Positions 13,201 through 23,429 of a stretch of DNA of 64,000 nt are shown here, piece by piece; position 1 is the first letter of the stretch, and each line of letters begins with the position of its first letter. The notes under the pieces were generated by a model, which searched no databases, was not told the DNA's origin, and was given only the letters and a program-made list of their open reading frames with translations. A program made the position numbers and the translations under genes. The DNA comes from Eulemur rufifrons (lineage: Eukaryota > Chordata > Mammalia > Primates > Lemuridae), in NCBI RefSeq assembly GCF_041146395.1, contig NC_090990.1, positions 47,316,001 through 47,380,000 of the forward strand, written 5' to 3'.

Positions 13201-14584
13201 TATTTATATTTGTTATTTATGTTTTTAATTCCAAATAATTTTTAAAATTACACAGAAAAGTTATTAAGAACCACACTTTTTAATTTAAAATATTTAAAAA
13301 AAATTTATTCCCTTTTTTTTTAAACAAAGAAAACATATATATCAAACAAATGCCAAAGGCCAGGTTTATATTTGAGGAAAATGACACCACTATTAACCAA
13401 GGCTCTGGGAATAACTGAACAAATCTCTTGACTGTATATGGATATTTATAGCTGCCAGAAAAGCTGTTCTATGTACTTAGAAGTGAGATAGTATTTTACC
13501 AGTGACCAGACCTAAAATATCTACAATAATGTAATATGTTTCACATGTCTTGTAATATACATTTTAGAAAGTATAATCAGACTTTAAGCAGATATATTAA
13601 CATTTTTGTGCATACAACTACCTTCAGTAAAATTGCTTAGAAAGGATGTATTTTAAGAGACTCTAAAAGAGATCCAAGACTAAACACCTTATTTACTTAT
13701 ACCAATTAAAGACACTCTTTAAAAAACTATCTATGACCAATCTGTAGTTAACAATTCACAGATTTTTAAAACTTTTCTTTTCAGGAGAATTTTGGTTGGG
13801 CCTAGAGAAGATATACTCCATAGTGAAGCACTCTAATTACAATTTACGATTTGAGCTGGAAGACTGGAAAGACGACAAACATTATATTGAATATTCTTTT
13901 CACTTGGGAGATCATGAAACCAACTATACACTACACCTAGTTGAAATTACTGGCAACATCCCCAATGCACTCCCAGAACACAAAGATTTGGTGTTTTCTA
14001 CTTGGGATCACAAAGCAAAAGGACACTTCAACTGTCCAGAAAGTTCTTCAGGTATCCTTTTTCTGATACCAATACTTTATTTTCATATCTTCACTACTCC
14101 ACAGTATTAGCTATAATATACAACATCAACTCTTTAAAATCCCAACCCCAAATAAGCATTTTCTTTATAGGTAAAATCTCTTAATTATCTTAACAAAAGT
14201 ATTAATTTTAGTTCAACCAGGTACTTTACCTCTAATCCTTCACAGATTTTCAATTTTTGTGATATAAATGAGATTTATACTGATTATATAAAACTGGGAC
14301 ACATACATCTATAATGCTGTAATATTTATAAGAAAGGATGATAACTCATGGGGAGATATAACAGTAACTACATGTGAGTTTGTATGCATTAAATTGTATA
14401 TCTCTCTCCTTTAGGAGGCTGGTGGTGGCATGATGTATGTGGAGAAAACAATCTAAATGGTAAATATAACAAACCAAGAACAAAATCTAAGCCAGAGAGG
14501 AGAAGAGGAATATGTTGGAAGTCTCAGAATGGAAAGTTATACTCTATCAAATCAACTAAAATGTTGATCCACCCAACATATTGA
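6751..14584 (+). CDS. ANGPTL3: Angiopoietin-like protein 3, complete coding region in 7 exons
   Basis: Join of 6751-7245, 7892-8002, 10304-10418, 11362-11475, 11942-12037, 13785-14051 and 14415-14584, giving 1368 nt and 455 residues. All introns are GT-AG and the reading frame is continuous. In the known family this is a liver-secreted inhibitor of lipoprotein lipase and endothelial lipase that raises plasma triglyceride. Residues 1-16 form a signal peptide (MYMIKIILFIVPVVIS). The lipase-inhibiting, heparin-binding segment includes GLLQLGHGLKDFVHKTKG. A coiled coil follows to about residue 202. The furin site is R221-A-P-R224, and the fibrinogen-like domain covers about 240-455. N-glycosylation sequons appear at N115, N296 and N357, as in human. 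The start aligns with the human start; a second ATG is codon 3. The protein ends five residues early compared with human (460 aa). The gene lies antisense inside a DOCK7 intron. Confidence 0.97.
7892..8002 (+). CDS. ANGPTL3: ANGPTL3 coding exon 2
   Basis: 111 nt, 37 codons, residues 166-202. It begins TFVEQQDNSIKDLLQTVEEQ and ends EIENQ, with acceptor tatacccag and donor CAG|gtaagt. It continues the coiled coil. Too short to stand out as an open frame; found by joining frames to exon 1. Confidence 0.95.
8105..8290 (+). repeat. MIR SINE in ANGPTL3 intron 2
   Basis: ctacctgggtttaaatcgtg, tctgtttctcagtttcctca and ttataggattgttgtgag follow MIR order. Confidence 0.75.
8330..8880 (+). repeat. L2 LINE 3' end in ANGPTL3 intron 2
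   Basis: Contains ctcagggcctttgccctagt, gactccatgagtacagggat and aggcactcaataagtatctg. A MIR copy precedes it. Confidence 0.75.
8881..10303. other. Rest of ANGPTL3 intron 2
   Basis: A MIR-like stretch may lie near 9430-9530 (gaagaagctttagatcatct). Otherwise I see only unique AT-rich intron. Confidence 0.4.
10304..10418 (+). CDS. ANGPTL3: ANGPTL3 coding exon 3 with furin site
   Basis: 115 nt from acceptor ttttatcag to donor G|gtaaga. It encodes the linker beginning LRRTGIKEPTEN and including KPRAPRTTPF. The R-A-P-R sequence at residues 221-224 is the proprotein convertase site that separates the N-terminal and fibrinogen-like parts. The following threonine, which GALNT2 glycosylates in human, is present. 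Confidence 0.95.
10610..10925 (+). mobile_element. Old L1 3' end in ANGPTL3 intron 3
   Basis: Contains gatgtgataaaagtattata, aatacatgctgaaatattta and caaattactttcaaacagca, as in L1M-type 3' ends. Confidence 0.55.
11362..11475 (+). CDS. ANGPTL3: ANGPTL3 coding exon 4
   Basis: 114 nt between acceptor gattctag and donor G|gtaaaa. It opens the fibrinogen-like domain: IPPDCTTIYHRGEHTSGMYA, followed by VYCDV. The two cysteines of the first domain disulphide are present. Confidence 0.95.
11561..11622 (+). repeat. Compound microsatellite in ANGPTL3 intron 4
   Basis: Runs of TC, then TCTA (ctatctatctatctatcta), then TA and CA follow one another. Likely polymorphic in length. It lies about 90 bp after the exon 4 donor. 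Confidence 0.85.
11942..12037 (+). CDS. ANGPTL3: ANGPTL3 coding exon 5
   Basis: 96 nt from acceptor tattcag to donor G|gtaagg. It encodes SPWTLIQRRTDGSQNFNETW and then ENYKHGFGRLDG, a typical fibrinogen-domain core. The N-F-N-E-T sequon corresponds to human N296. Confidence 0.95.
12751..12887 (-). mobile_element. Alu monomer (FLAM-like) in ANGPTL3 intron 5
   Basis: A single reversed 7SL-derived monomer of 137 bp. Target duplications of the form tatatYaaattttta lie at 12736-12750 and 12888-12902, so it inserted as a monomer. Confidence 0.85.
12903..13784. other. Rest of ANGPTL3 intron 5
   Basis: Unique AT-rich intron. Nothing recognised. The start of this intron (12050-12220) holds an old repeat with ttacaaatatttattgagaa. 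Confidence 0.4.
13785..14051 (+). CDS. ANGPTL3: ANGPTL3 coding exon 6
   Basis: 267 nt from acceptor cttttcag to donor G|gtatcc. It encodes EFWLGLEKIYSIVKHSNY onward to STWDHKAKGHFNCPESSSG. The NYT sequon matches human N357 and C394 is kept. Residues 397-398 are S-S where I recall G-Y in human. Confidence 0.95.
14415..14584 (+). CDS. ANGPTL3: ANGPTL3 coding exon 7, with early stop
   Basis: Begins after acceptor cctttag and encodes GGWWWHDVCGENNLNGKYNK, then the basic KSKPERRRG run, and ends MLIHPTY before TGA at 14582-14584. The old human-position stop (TGA at 14597-14599) is still in frame after GAA AGC TTT GAA, so the last five residues were lost by a single TCA to TGA change. Residue 433 is a cysteine where I recall serine in human. 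Confidence 0.95.
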
Positions 14585-14954
14585 GAAAGCTTTGAATGAA
14601 CTGAGGCAAATTAAAAACCCAATATATTATACATTAAACTCATCCCAAATGAATGTGGTTTAATAATCTGGTATTAAATCCTTAACAGAAGGCTTGAGAA
14701 ATAGCTTTTTTTTAATCTTAAAGTCACTATCAATTTAAGATTAAACATATCATCTCACCTCAAAAAATACCATTTACATTTCTCAATCAAAATTCTTACA
14801 ATACCATTTGTTCATCTATTTTGTGATGTGGGAATCAATTTTAGGTGGTCATAATTTAAATTATAAGCAATAGGTAAATTTTTAAACAAAAAACTTACAA
14901 AGAGACTTTTATTTTAAAAGTCACCATGTGAGCTAATTTCACAACTTCCTCAGT

Positions 14955-15053
14955 TTTGACTTGGGGGGACAGGTGGTACATGGGCAACGTATGTAACCTG
15001 AACTTTTGTATCCCCCATAATAAGCTGAAATAAAGAAAAAAGAAAAAAAAACT
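14955..15053 (+). mobile_element. Strepsirrhine-type L1 3' tail fragment
   Basis: The stretch gtatgtaacctgaactttt, then cccccataataagctgaaat and an A-rich tail, is the same 3' end found reversed at 31840-31970. It is strongly 5'-truncated. It contains AATAAA at 15029-15034 inside the ANGPTL3 3' UTR. Confidence 0.7.
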
Positions 15054-15080
15054 AGTTTTCCTATTAAAATTCTAAACTTG

Positions 15081-15386
15081 AGGCCAAGTGCAGTGGCTTA
15101 CACCTGTAATCCCAACACTATGGGAGGCTGAGGAAGGAGGATGGCTTGAGGCCAGGAGTTCCAGACCAGACTGGGCAACACAGCAAGACCCTGCCTCCAT
15201 AAAAACTTTAAAAATTGGCTGGGCATGGTGGCATGTGTCTATAGTCCTAGCTACTCAAGGGAGCTGAGGCAAGAGGATTTCTTGAGCCTTGAAGTTCAAG
15301 GTTACAGTGAGTAATGATCACACCACTACATTCCAGCTTAAGAGACACTGTCAAAAAAAGACCCTGTGTCAAAAAAAAAAAAAAAA
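15081..15386 (+). mobile_element. Dimeric Alu in ANGPTL3 3' UTR
   Basis: Full dimeric Alu beginning aggccaagtgcagtggctta and ending in a long A-tail. Target duplications attctaaacttg lie at 15069-15080 and 15387-15398. It has many changes from consensus, so it is an older Alu. Confidence 0.93.
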
Positions 15387-15975
15387 ATTCTAAACTTGCC
15401 TGAATAAAAAGAATCAATGATTGTATAGTTCTTACATATGATATTATTAATTTCAAAACTAAAATTCAGTCAATTCAGAGTATATACAAAAATCTGTAAT
15501 ATAAATTTTGAAATTGATGATCTATTTTGCTACAAAATAATCTGAAGTAAATGTTTGATATGGTTTATTTATGAAGCCAAATGAAACAGTAATAATACTG
15601 TATTAAAATAGGTTCACTGTCTTTTAAACAAAAGTAGTAGATCATGATTACTAAGTCATACTGACTTTAATATATCATTATATCTTAACACTTGTTAACT
15701 TATCTATAGTATATGTATTTTATATATTTTAACATTTAATACTGTGAAAACAAATAATTTTAAAGAGATTTTGTCAGAATACATAAGAATGAATGTATCT
15801 GTGGCATCAAGTTAAAGTTTAATAATTTATTCCCCCAGACATGCTGTGAATCTAATACTTTTGTGTAGGTTTTCAAGTAGAATTAAACATTATTACAAGT
15901 TATTGAATATTTAAATAGCCTGACAGGCATGTATGTACATTTAAAATCCAATAAATAAAGACTCAATCCCTAAAT

Positions 15976-16779
15976 TATAGAAATTTAAATTATTCTAGTT
16001 TTTAATTGACATCACAATAGATGTATGATTGTTATTTCTAATTTAAATCATTTAAACTCTAAATCTCCAAAAATTATTAGATACAAATTTTTTACCATAA
16101 TATCGCTTGTATTTATTTCTAAATAAGTTTTTAAAGAAACTACCAACAAGAAATAAAATTTTAAATTAAACCCAGTTTTTAAAGGATAATGGTGCCCAAG
16201 TTATATAGTGACTAACCTTTGACAATGTTCAGCACAACATATTTCCAATTATTCAATATGCATGTAATATATATTTTTATATATCACATACATAAAAGAT
16301 ATGTATAATCTATATGGATCCCATATAAATATTTTGTTCAGAAAAGTACAGAAGAATAAAGGTAAGAACAAGTTATAATTTTCAAAACCACAGCCTAAGC
16401 TGTCAAAATTAACGTTGACTTTCTTTAGAGCCAGAATGCCAAAAGGATGTTTCCACCACTACCCCTCAAAATTGGAAGCTTTGAAATGCAAAATAATTCA
16501 TTATTTAATATATGAGTTGCTTCCTCTATGTGTTTTCCTTTTTTAAAAAACAATTTTCACGTGAAATGTTTCATTTTGTTCCTTTTAGGAATACTAAATT
16601 AGATTTTTTTCCTCATATAAAGCTCAGATTGAGAGAGAGTTCTGGTAGAAAAAAAGAAACCAGTTTTTTCTTTATGGTTCACAAAATCGTGTCCTTCTGT
16701 CCTCATTATTCTGCTTAAAGGGTTTGAATTTCACCACTAACTCACAGCTGTCTAATCTAATGGTCTTTTCTCAGTCTAT
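15976..16779. other. Region downstream of ANGPTL3
   Basis: AT-rich, with no gene or clear repeat recognised. Confidence 0.4.
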
Positions 16780-18130
16780 CTCTATTACTTATTAATAACA
16801 ATATCCTCTTCCAAATTTGACATTCATTTTGCTTTTGTAATACTACTACACTCTCCATGGATTATCCCTTACCTGAATCCATCTTTATAACCCTATTCCT
16901 TTCTCCTATTTAGTATTGTGGACCAAAGCACAACCTTCAATCATCTTGTCTACTCTGAATCTCAGACATGCTATCAACTATCACAGACCCATCTATTTTC
17001 CATGAATAAATTTCCAAAATCTACACATTCTTCACAGGTCTATTTCTGGTTCCCCTTCTTAAATTGCCTACCTGCCATTTCTCCCTTTGGTATCCTACAG
17101 TCCCCCTCTAATTCAACATGCCAAATAATAAATACATCAGCCCCTTATTGCCACTGCTATCCCTTTCTACACTTTCACACCCTCCTCCTAACTTCTTTAT
17201 CTCTATTAACATCATCACCATGCTCCCAGTCACAGAAGCCCAGAACCTGGAAGACATGACTGGCTTTTCACTTAACTTTATAAACCACTTCTTCTGTATC
17301 ATGAGCCACCAAGTCCAGTATAATCTTCTTTTGAAATTCCTCTTAATCTGGTGAATCATCTTCCCAAGGACTGTCTTTAACTCGAGTCCTAGATTATCTA
17401 AATAGTCTCCTCCTGGCCTCCTAATTTTAGTTCTTTCTCCCCATCAATGTTCCTAAAACAAATTTGTAATGCCTGCATACTACTTTGACCTTTGTCTTTC
17501 AAGCTTGTCTATTGAAGAAGTGTAACGGCTGAGGATAAGGAAAACATATCTTTATAGGACAAACTGGCTTTCTAGAAGCACAAATTTCCTTTAGAATCTT
17601 ACTGGAATCTTACCTTCAATCTTAGAATCTTATCTTAAAATTGCATGTAAATTTTGTTTTATATTTCATAAATCTATTAATATCTTCATATAAAAATAGT
17701 TATTTTACCCCTAAATCTTCTAAAAAGTGATGCTCCTAGAAGATATGTATGTTTATCCTGTGGACTTGCATATTCCATATAGTTGCTCTCAGAAGAATGT
17801 ATACTCCAGTTAGAAGAGCATAGGCCTAGAGAACAAAATCTAAACCCCTTACAGGTATTGAGTCCCTATAATCTGACCCCAAATTACCTCTTCACCCATT
17901 TTTTCTGCAAGACAAACCCTCTGCTCTAATGAAAACATCCCCTCTATGCTTTCCTAATGTATTACATTTGTCTAGAATGCCTCTTCATACCTTTCTGATT
18001 GGCTTGGTCCTATTATATTTCAAGATGCAAACATTTCACTTCTTCCACAAATATCCTAGTAAAACGGCAGCTCCTTCCTCTGAAAGTATGCAATATCATT
18101 GTCTATACCCCTCAAATGGCATTTAGTAAA
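16780..18130 (+). repeat. L2-like LINE sequence
   Basis: Pyrimidine-rich text such as tagtctcctcctggcctcct, cttacaggtattgagtccct and gtctagaatgcctcttcata follows the L2 pattern. Several short open frames here are spurious. Confidence 0.5.
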
Positions 18131-19014
18131 TGAAGAAGAAAAGACAGAAAAGTAAATCTGGCAAATCATAATAATGAAAATTCTGAAAAATAACAATAAA
18201 AACTCCAAGAGCACCAAAGACAGCCAATCTACTTGATTTTAGTGAATTATAGGAAAATTTCTATGCCAAAGTTTACTCTGAACCAGTATGAATTTTACTG
18301 AAAGCAAGTATACAATTTCTCATTTCAGGGTCACCTACTGTAATGTAGTCTATTTACATACTCTGTTGTCCTAGAAACAGCATGTTTTCATGCTAACATA
18401 TTTTCTTCCTAATAGCATAACTCATGGAAGTCAATTAACTCATGCATTAATAAAAAAGGTATTCATTAACAAATATTAACTGGGCATCTACTATTTGCCT
18501 CCTTTACAAAACCTATTCCAAACCTTTATTCATATATATTCTACCTTCTGTTATAGGATAATCAAATTTCCTTGTGATTTTTTTTCCCCATCACTAACAA
18601 CCACACACACTAAATTTATGTATGTACTACTAAGTGATTATCCAACACAGCAGTTTTGAAAACTGAAAAGAAAGTGACCAAACAATTTCCCCTTTTATCT
18701 ATGTCCAAAGTATTTTCGTGGCAAACCAACTAGGGCAGAATTACTCAATTGCTGTGAAATGTGCAGTTCAAGGTCATGAAAGTAGGACTAACATTCTCCC
18801 ATAATAAGCTTTTATAAAATGAAGTTTTAATGACATTTTAGGAAAGGCAAAATATAATTAAGGATTCCATATAAAACATAAAAGCTGTTTTTATGAATTC
18901 ATGTTTAACCTAAGAATAGTCATACACCTAATAAAATGATTAGGTGTATTTGAAAGAGTAATAAATTACAAGTTTAAAAATGTAAGGTTATAGATGTTTA
19001 CCTTCAAATAAGCA

Positions 19015-19150
19015 ACCAAGCCTCAGTTTCCACACCCAACAGATGGGAATAATAATAACCCTGCCAAATCTACTTCATAGGGTTGTGATCATCAAGTCAG
19101 ATAATACATTTGAGTAGTTTTATGAACTATAAAGTTCTAAATAAAATGCA
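19015..19150 (+). repeat. MIR SINE fragment
   Basis: gcctcagtttccacacccaa and ttcatagggttgtgatcatc are MIR-like. Confidence 0.65.
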
Positions 19151-19934
19151 TATACTTTTAAAAACTGGATCTTGGGAATCACTCTTCACATTCTTTTAAG
19201 TAAATAATCTGTATAAATGCTCCTAACTGAAAATACTCTAATTCTCAGGATAGACAACAAAACTGCTCTTTTCAGTCTACTCCTGTTTCTGGAACTTTAC
19301 TCTTTCCCTTGGGAGTCTGAGATAACATTCCATCACCTCAGATGCAAGCCCTGAACTAAAAACTCCTGGGTGGCTATGCTGAAATGTTAGGAAACAGAGT
19401 TCTCAACTCAAGAATTTTTATAGATAAAATAAACTAGGACCGATTAGATAGAATGAAAGTCAGAGTGGTATATCTAGGGCAAAACCAAAATAGCACAGTA
19501 TGTGGCAGTTGCTTGAGACATCTATGAACACTAAAAATAAAAACAAAGACCAACAGTCTCTAAAGGAGAGGACCATAAACTTGAATGGAAAAAATATGCT
19601 CCTTAATTTTCAGTAACATTCAGTTGAAATTTGTACTTCCTTAAATTATGAACGTAGGAAACTAACACCACCAGGATTCCAGTATATAAAACTTTGTCAT
19701 TAATAGAAACCATACATATTTTTATATTACAACTATTGCAGATACCTCAAAATATTGTTGCTGTTTATTACTTTTTAGAAAATACAATTGTTTTCAGATT
19801 TGAGGCTAGAACCTGTTATTTAATTCATTAATAAAGAAATATCACAACTTTAATATTTTGATAATTTTAATTCAATGTAAGTGATTTCCTTTGTTATCCA
19901 ATATATTTTATTTTATGCATTTAAAAACATTATA

Positions 19935-20150
19935 AGTTGATGTCCCTTATCCAAAATGCTTGGGACCAGAAATCTTTCAGATGTCAGATATTTTTTGGAT
20001 TTTGGAATATTTGCATTATGCTTATGGTTGAGCATCTCAAATCTGAAAATCCAAAATCTGAAATGCTCTAATGAGCATTTCCTTTGAGCATCATGTCAGT
20101 AGATAAAACGTTTCAGATTTTGGAGCATTTTGGATTTGGGATGCTCAACC
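19935..20150. mobile_element. Nonautonomous DNA transposon with long inverted ends
   Basis: Left end agttgatgtcccttatccaa pairs with the right end ttggatttgggatgctcaac read in reverse. TATA flanks both sides. This is a widespread primate MER-type element; I do not assign a family. Confidence 0.6.
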
Positions 20151-20469
20151 TATATTCCAAAAAAGAGGCTGACAGGATTCACAAATTGCCACAAGTTACC
20201 ATGGCACACAAAAAATCAGGAACCCAACTTCAAAGGGAGATCTACTATCACATGATAAACTAGTTTAAGAAACATGAATTATTAATACATGGCTCTCATG
20301 TCAAAATATAAACAGTATACATTTACTAGGTCTGACTGGCCAAGCCGTTCCTAGAAACAAAATTTAGGGAAAAATGTAATCAGTGTATAATAAGCTTATT
20401 AAACTCCTCAAGAAAAAAACTGATAAGGGCAAAATTATAAAGAGATCATAAAATATTTTATTTGTTATT

Positions 20470-20700
20470 GTGGCTAATTTTTTAAAAGTCTTTACCTGTT
20501 AGAGATACATGTTGATGGATTGTAGAGATACATGTTGATGGATACAAGCGAAATGATACCTAGACTTAGCTTCAAAAAGTAGTAACAAAGGGTCAGGGGA
20601 ATAAGCAATAGATAAAACAAGAATGACAATGGGAAGTTAATTAATACTGTTCTCTTTACCTTAATGTATGTTTGTAATTTTCCATAATAAAAAGTTTAAA
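20470..20700 (+). mobile_element. Old L1 3' end with small tandem duplication
   Basis: Ends gtaattttccataataaaaa. The segment tagagatacatgttgatgga occurs twice in a row near 20503-20542. Confidence 0.5.
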
Positions 20701-21964
20701 ATTATATTCAGAGTAGTTCAGAGATAACAGAATTACTAAGGATTATTAAGAGATAGTATGGAGCATATTCCTAACTCCTAAGTCCAGATTGATATCCTTT
20801 CATTTTGTTTCTCACACTAATAATCACCAGGTCTGAACCACTGCATTTATTCTTACATTCTTAGTAACATTATGTTTGCCAGATACAGTCTTTCAAAAAA
20901 TACTGGATAGAAAAATAAAGATACAAATGTTCAATAGGTGATTACAACTAAGGCTATTGTTAGGAAAGAGGCTAACTCTAACAATCTTGCCAAAAATATC
21001 ATGTGCTCTGTGGACATATCTTTTAAAAACTGATGTCAATAAAACACATAAGGATTTGCTCAATTAGGGGTACTGTGATCTATTACAATTCAAATCCAAC
21101 CGTGGTGATCAAGTAACAATTTGGGACAAAAGTAACACTGCACACAATCTATTACCTAACTTTCAGATGATTTCAGATAATCAATAAAGGATTTTTTTCC
21201 CACCAAGAAGAAAGGGCTATTTATTTGGTTTCTTTAATGTAAGAACTGCACTGGTACTTTTTTTTTTATGATACTACAATAACATAAGCATTTCCTTGAT
21301 AAACCAAGCATTTTAAGTAAACTCCACTTGTTTAGTGCAATAAGACACCTGTCATTCATTTCCTGATTGTTTGAAATTATCTTAATCTGTGTATCCTCAT
21401 TTACCCCTATAGAGAATTTGAAAAGAATTTGAAAAGCATCCTCCTGGGTTAACCCTATGTAAATATATAAGTGACCAGCCACGTGTGGGGAAAAAAAAAA
21501 ATGATAGCGTTTGTTATTTAAATGTGAAAATCTCTAACTTTAGATACAGCTTAATAGATTTTTTAAAAGTCTTTAAGAAGTCCCAATAATGTGTATATAT
21601 TTTTAAAAATCTACATAATAAATACAAATAAATTAAACTAAAATATATCCCTTTTAGATAGCTTTCTCTAAATTGATGATGAACATAAAAATTGGAAGTG
21701 AAAACTGTTAAATAACAGGAAATCTGTCACTTTCAGTTCTTTTTCCTATGGTTTCTCACCTCAGTCAAATGCTTGCTTTTCAATAAGATCCACTAATTCT
21801 CCCTCTACTCAGACAATAATTTTTTATCTTTTTTACCCCATGAGATCCTTTACAATTCTCTAAAGTTTCTTACTAAAACGAAATACAATGTGTAAATATT
21901 TTCTGAAAACCCACATTAAAAACACATAAATTCCTACTTTTCTCAGATACAAATTTGAACCCTC

Positions 21965-22080
21965 TGGAACTTCATCTTTGTCATCTATAAAACAGGGATA
22001 ATCATATTGGTTCTGTGTAGGCTGCTATGCAGAATTAATGAGATAATGACCATATGTAAACTAAAAAGAGCCCTGGTGTC
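21965..22080 (+). repeat. MIR SINE fragment
   Basis: cttcatctttgtcatctata and aacagggataatcatattgg are MIR-like. The young Alu lies just downstream. Confidence 0.55.
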
Positions 22081-22157
22081 AACTTTATTTTCTTTTTTAA
22101 ATTATTCACTGTGAAAATGCACAACAAAGATTTGTATAATGACCTCTGGTATTTATT

Positions 22158-22511
22158 TATTTATTTATTTATTTATTTATTTTTTTTTTTTGAGACAGAG
22201 TCTCACTCTGTTGCCCAGGCTAGAGTGAGTGCCGTGGCGTCAGCCTAGCTCACAGCAACCTCAAACTCCTGAGCTCAAGCGATCCTCCTGTCTCAGCCTC
22301 CCGAGTAGCTGGGACTACAGGCATGCGCCACCATGCCCAGCTAATTTTTTCTATATATATTTTTAGCTGTCCATATAATTTCTTTCTATTTTTGGTAGAG
22401 ATGGGGTCTCGCTCTTGCTCAGGCTGGTCTCGAACTCCTGAGCTCAAACGATCCGCCCACCTCGGCCTCCCAGAGTGCTAGGATTACAGGCGTGAGCCAC
22501 CGCGCCCGGCC
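22158..22511 (-). mobile_element. Lemur-type dimeric Alu, well preserved
   Basis: Complete Alu, reversed, with intact CpGs (cgcgcccggcc). Target duplications tgacctctggtatttatt lie at 22140-22157 and 22512-22529. The internal block tatatatttttagctgtcc and the cgtggcgtcagcctagctc segment are marks I associate with lemuriform Alus. A TTTA repeat has grown from its tail. Confidence 0.93.
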
Positions 22512-23049
22512 TGACCTCTGGTATTTATTACCAGAAATTATAGCTTATCCTAAAACATTCCTGAGAAGACAAAAAGAATCCCAATGAGTTAGAAGATAAC
22601 TATTATCATGATCCAGCACAACCATTCAGTTAGCAAATATTAATGGAACTTTCTGTAAATTATTGATGATAAACGTATGTAAGCTCTTATCTGTTGAGGT
22701 CATACCACCTCTTTTATCATTCCAAAATTATTTCTCTCTCTCCTAGGTTTTCTAGATCTGCTAAAGGATTTTTTAAATGAACCATAAATTCATAAACATA
22801 TTACCTGTCCATGAGACCAACTTTTTCTAACAGTATTAAGTAGAATAAGCAACCTATATGATTTGATTTTCAGGTCCCATGCACATTGATGGTCCAAATA
22901 GTAATAAAAGCAAACCAACATTGACTTTGATAACTTCCCTTTTAAAACCATTCTCTTACCCAATTATACTCCAAGAGCCCAATACCTTCATGCTTTTCAA
23001 ACCAATCTCTCTCGAGGTGTGTAATACATGAGTAAATGTAATCTAATAA

Positions 23050-23190
23050 AGCCAATGATAATGACTAACTTCTATCGAGCATTTAATATGTGCCAAGAAC
23101 TTTAATTTGTGCCATCCACTTTATATGAATTTAATGCTCACAAATTTCTAACATATAGGTACTTTTATTATTCCCATGTTCAAACAAGAA
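23050..23190 (-). repeat. MIR SINE fragment
   Basis: cgagcatttaatatgtgcca and taggtacttttattattccc are reversed MIR. Confidence 0.6.
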
Positions 23191-23219
23191 AAAGCAGTCA
23201 TTCCGCAGTTTTAAAAACA

Positions 23220-23424
23220 ATAAATCCTCACTTAATGTTGTGAATAAGTTCTTAGAAACCGTGACTTTACAGGAAACAAAATACAGCAGGTCCTCAAATA
23301 ATGTTGTTTTGTGTAACGTTTCCATACAACACTGATAAGAAAAAATAAATTTGTTTCATTATACATCATTTTGCTTAAAGTTGTAGTTTCCAAGAACCTA
23401 TCAATGATATTAATTGAGGACTTA
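23220..23424. mobile_element. Short DNA transposon copies of the same family
   Basis: TA-flanked element at about 23283-23424 with ends CAGCAGGTCCTCAAATAATG and reversed TAGTAAGTCCTCAATTAAT. A partial related copy (aatcctcacttaatgttgtg) precedes it. These ends match the element at 37554. Confidence 0.6.
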
Positions 23425-23429
23425 CTATA

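Larger units (their letters stand above)
14585..15975 (+). other. ANGPTL3: ANGPTL3 3' UTR and likely poly(A) signal
   Basis: AT-rich sequence after the stop codon. Two overlapping AATAAA signals lie at 15950-15959, so cleavage is likely near 15975. The UTR is interrupted by an L1 3' tail (about 14955-15053) and a full Alu (15081-15386). The exact end is inferred. Confidence 0.6.
18131..21964. other. DOCK7 intron, mostly unique
   Basis: Apart from the MIR at 19015, the DNA transposon at 19935 and the L1 end at 20470, this is AT-rich sequence in which I recognise no exon or control site. Confidence 0.4.

Noticed and set aside
6751..14584. ANGPTL3 as a pseudogene because of the early stop
   Set aside because: All seven exons are open, all splice sites are intact, the furin site and N-terminal functional motifs are kept, and only five tail residues are lost.
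16918..17359. Open frames on both strands as small genes
   Set aside because: They lie in L2-like pyrimidine-rich sequence, overlap each other on opposite strands and resemble no protein I know.
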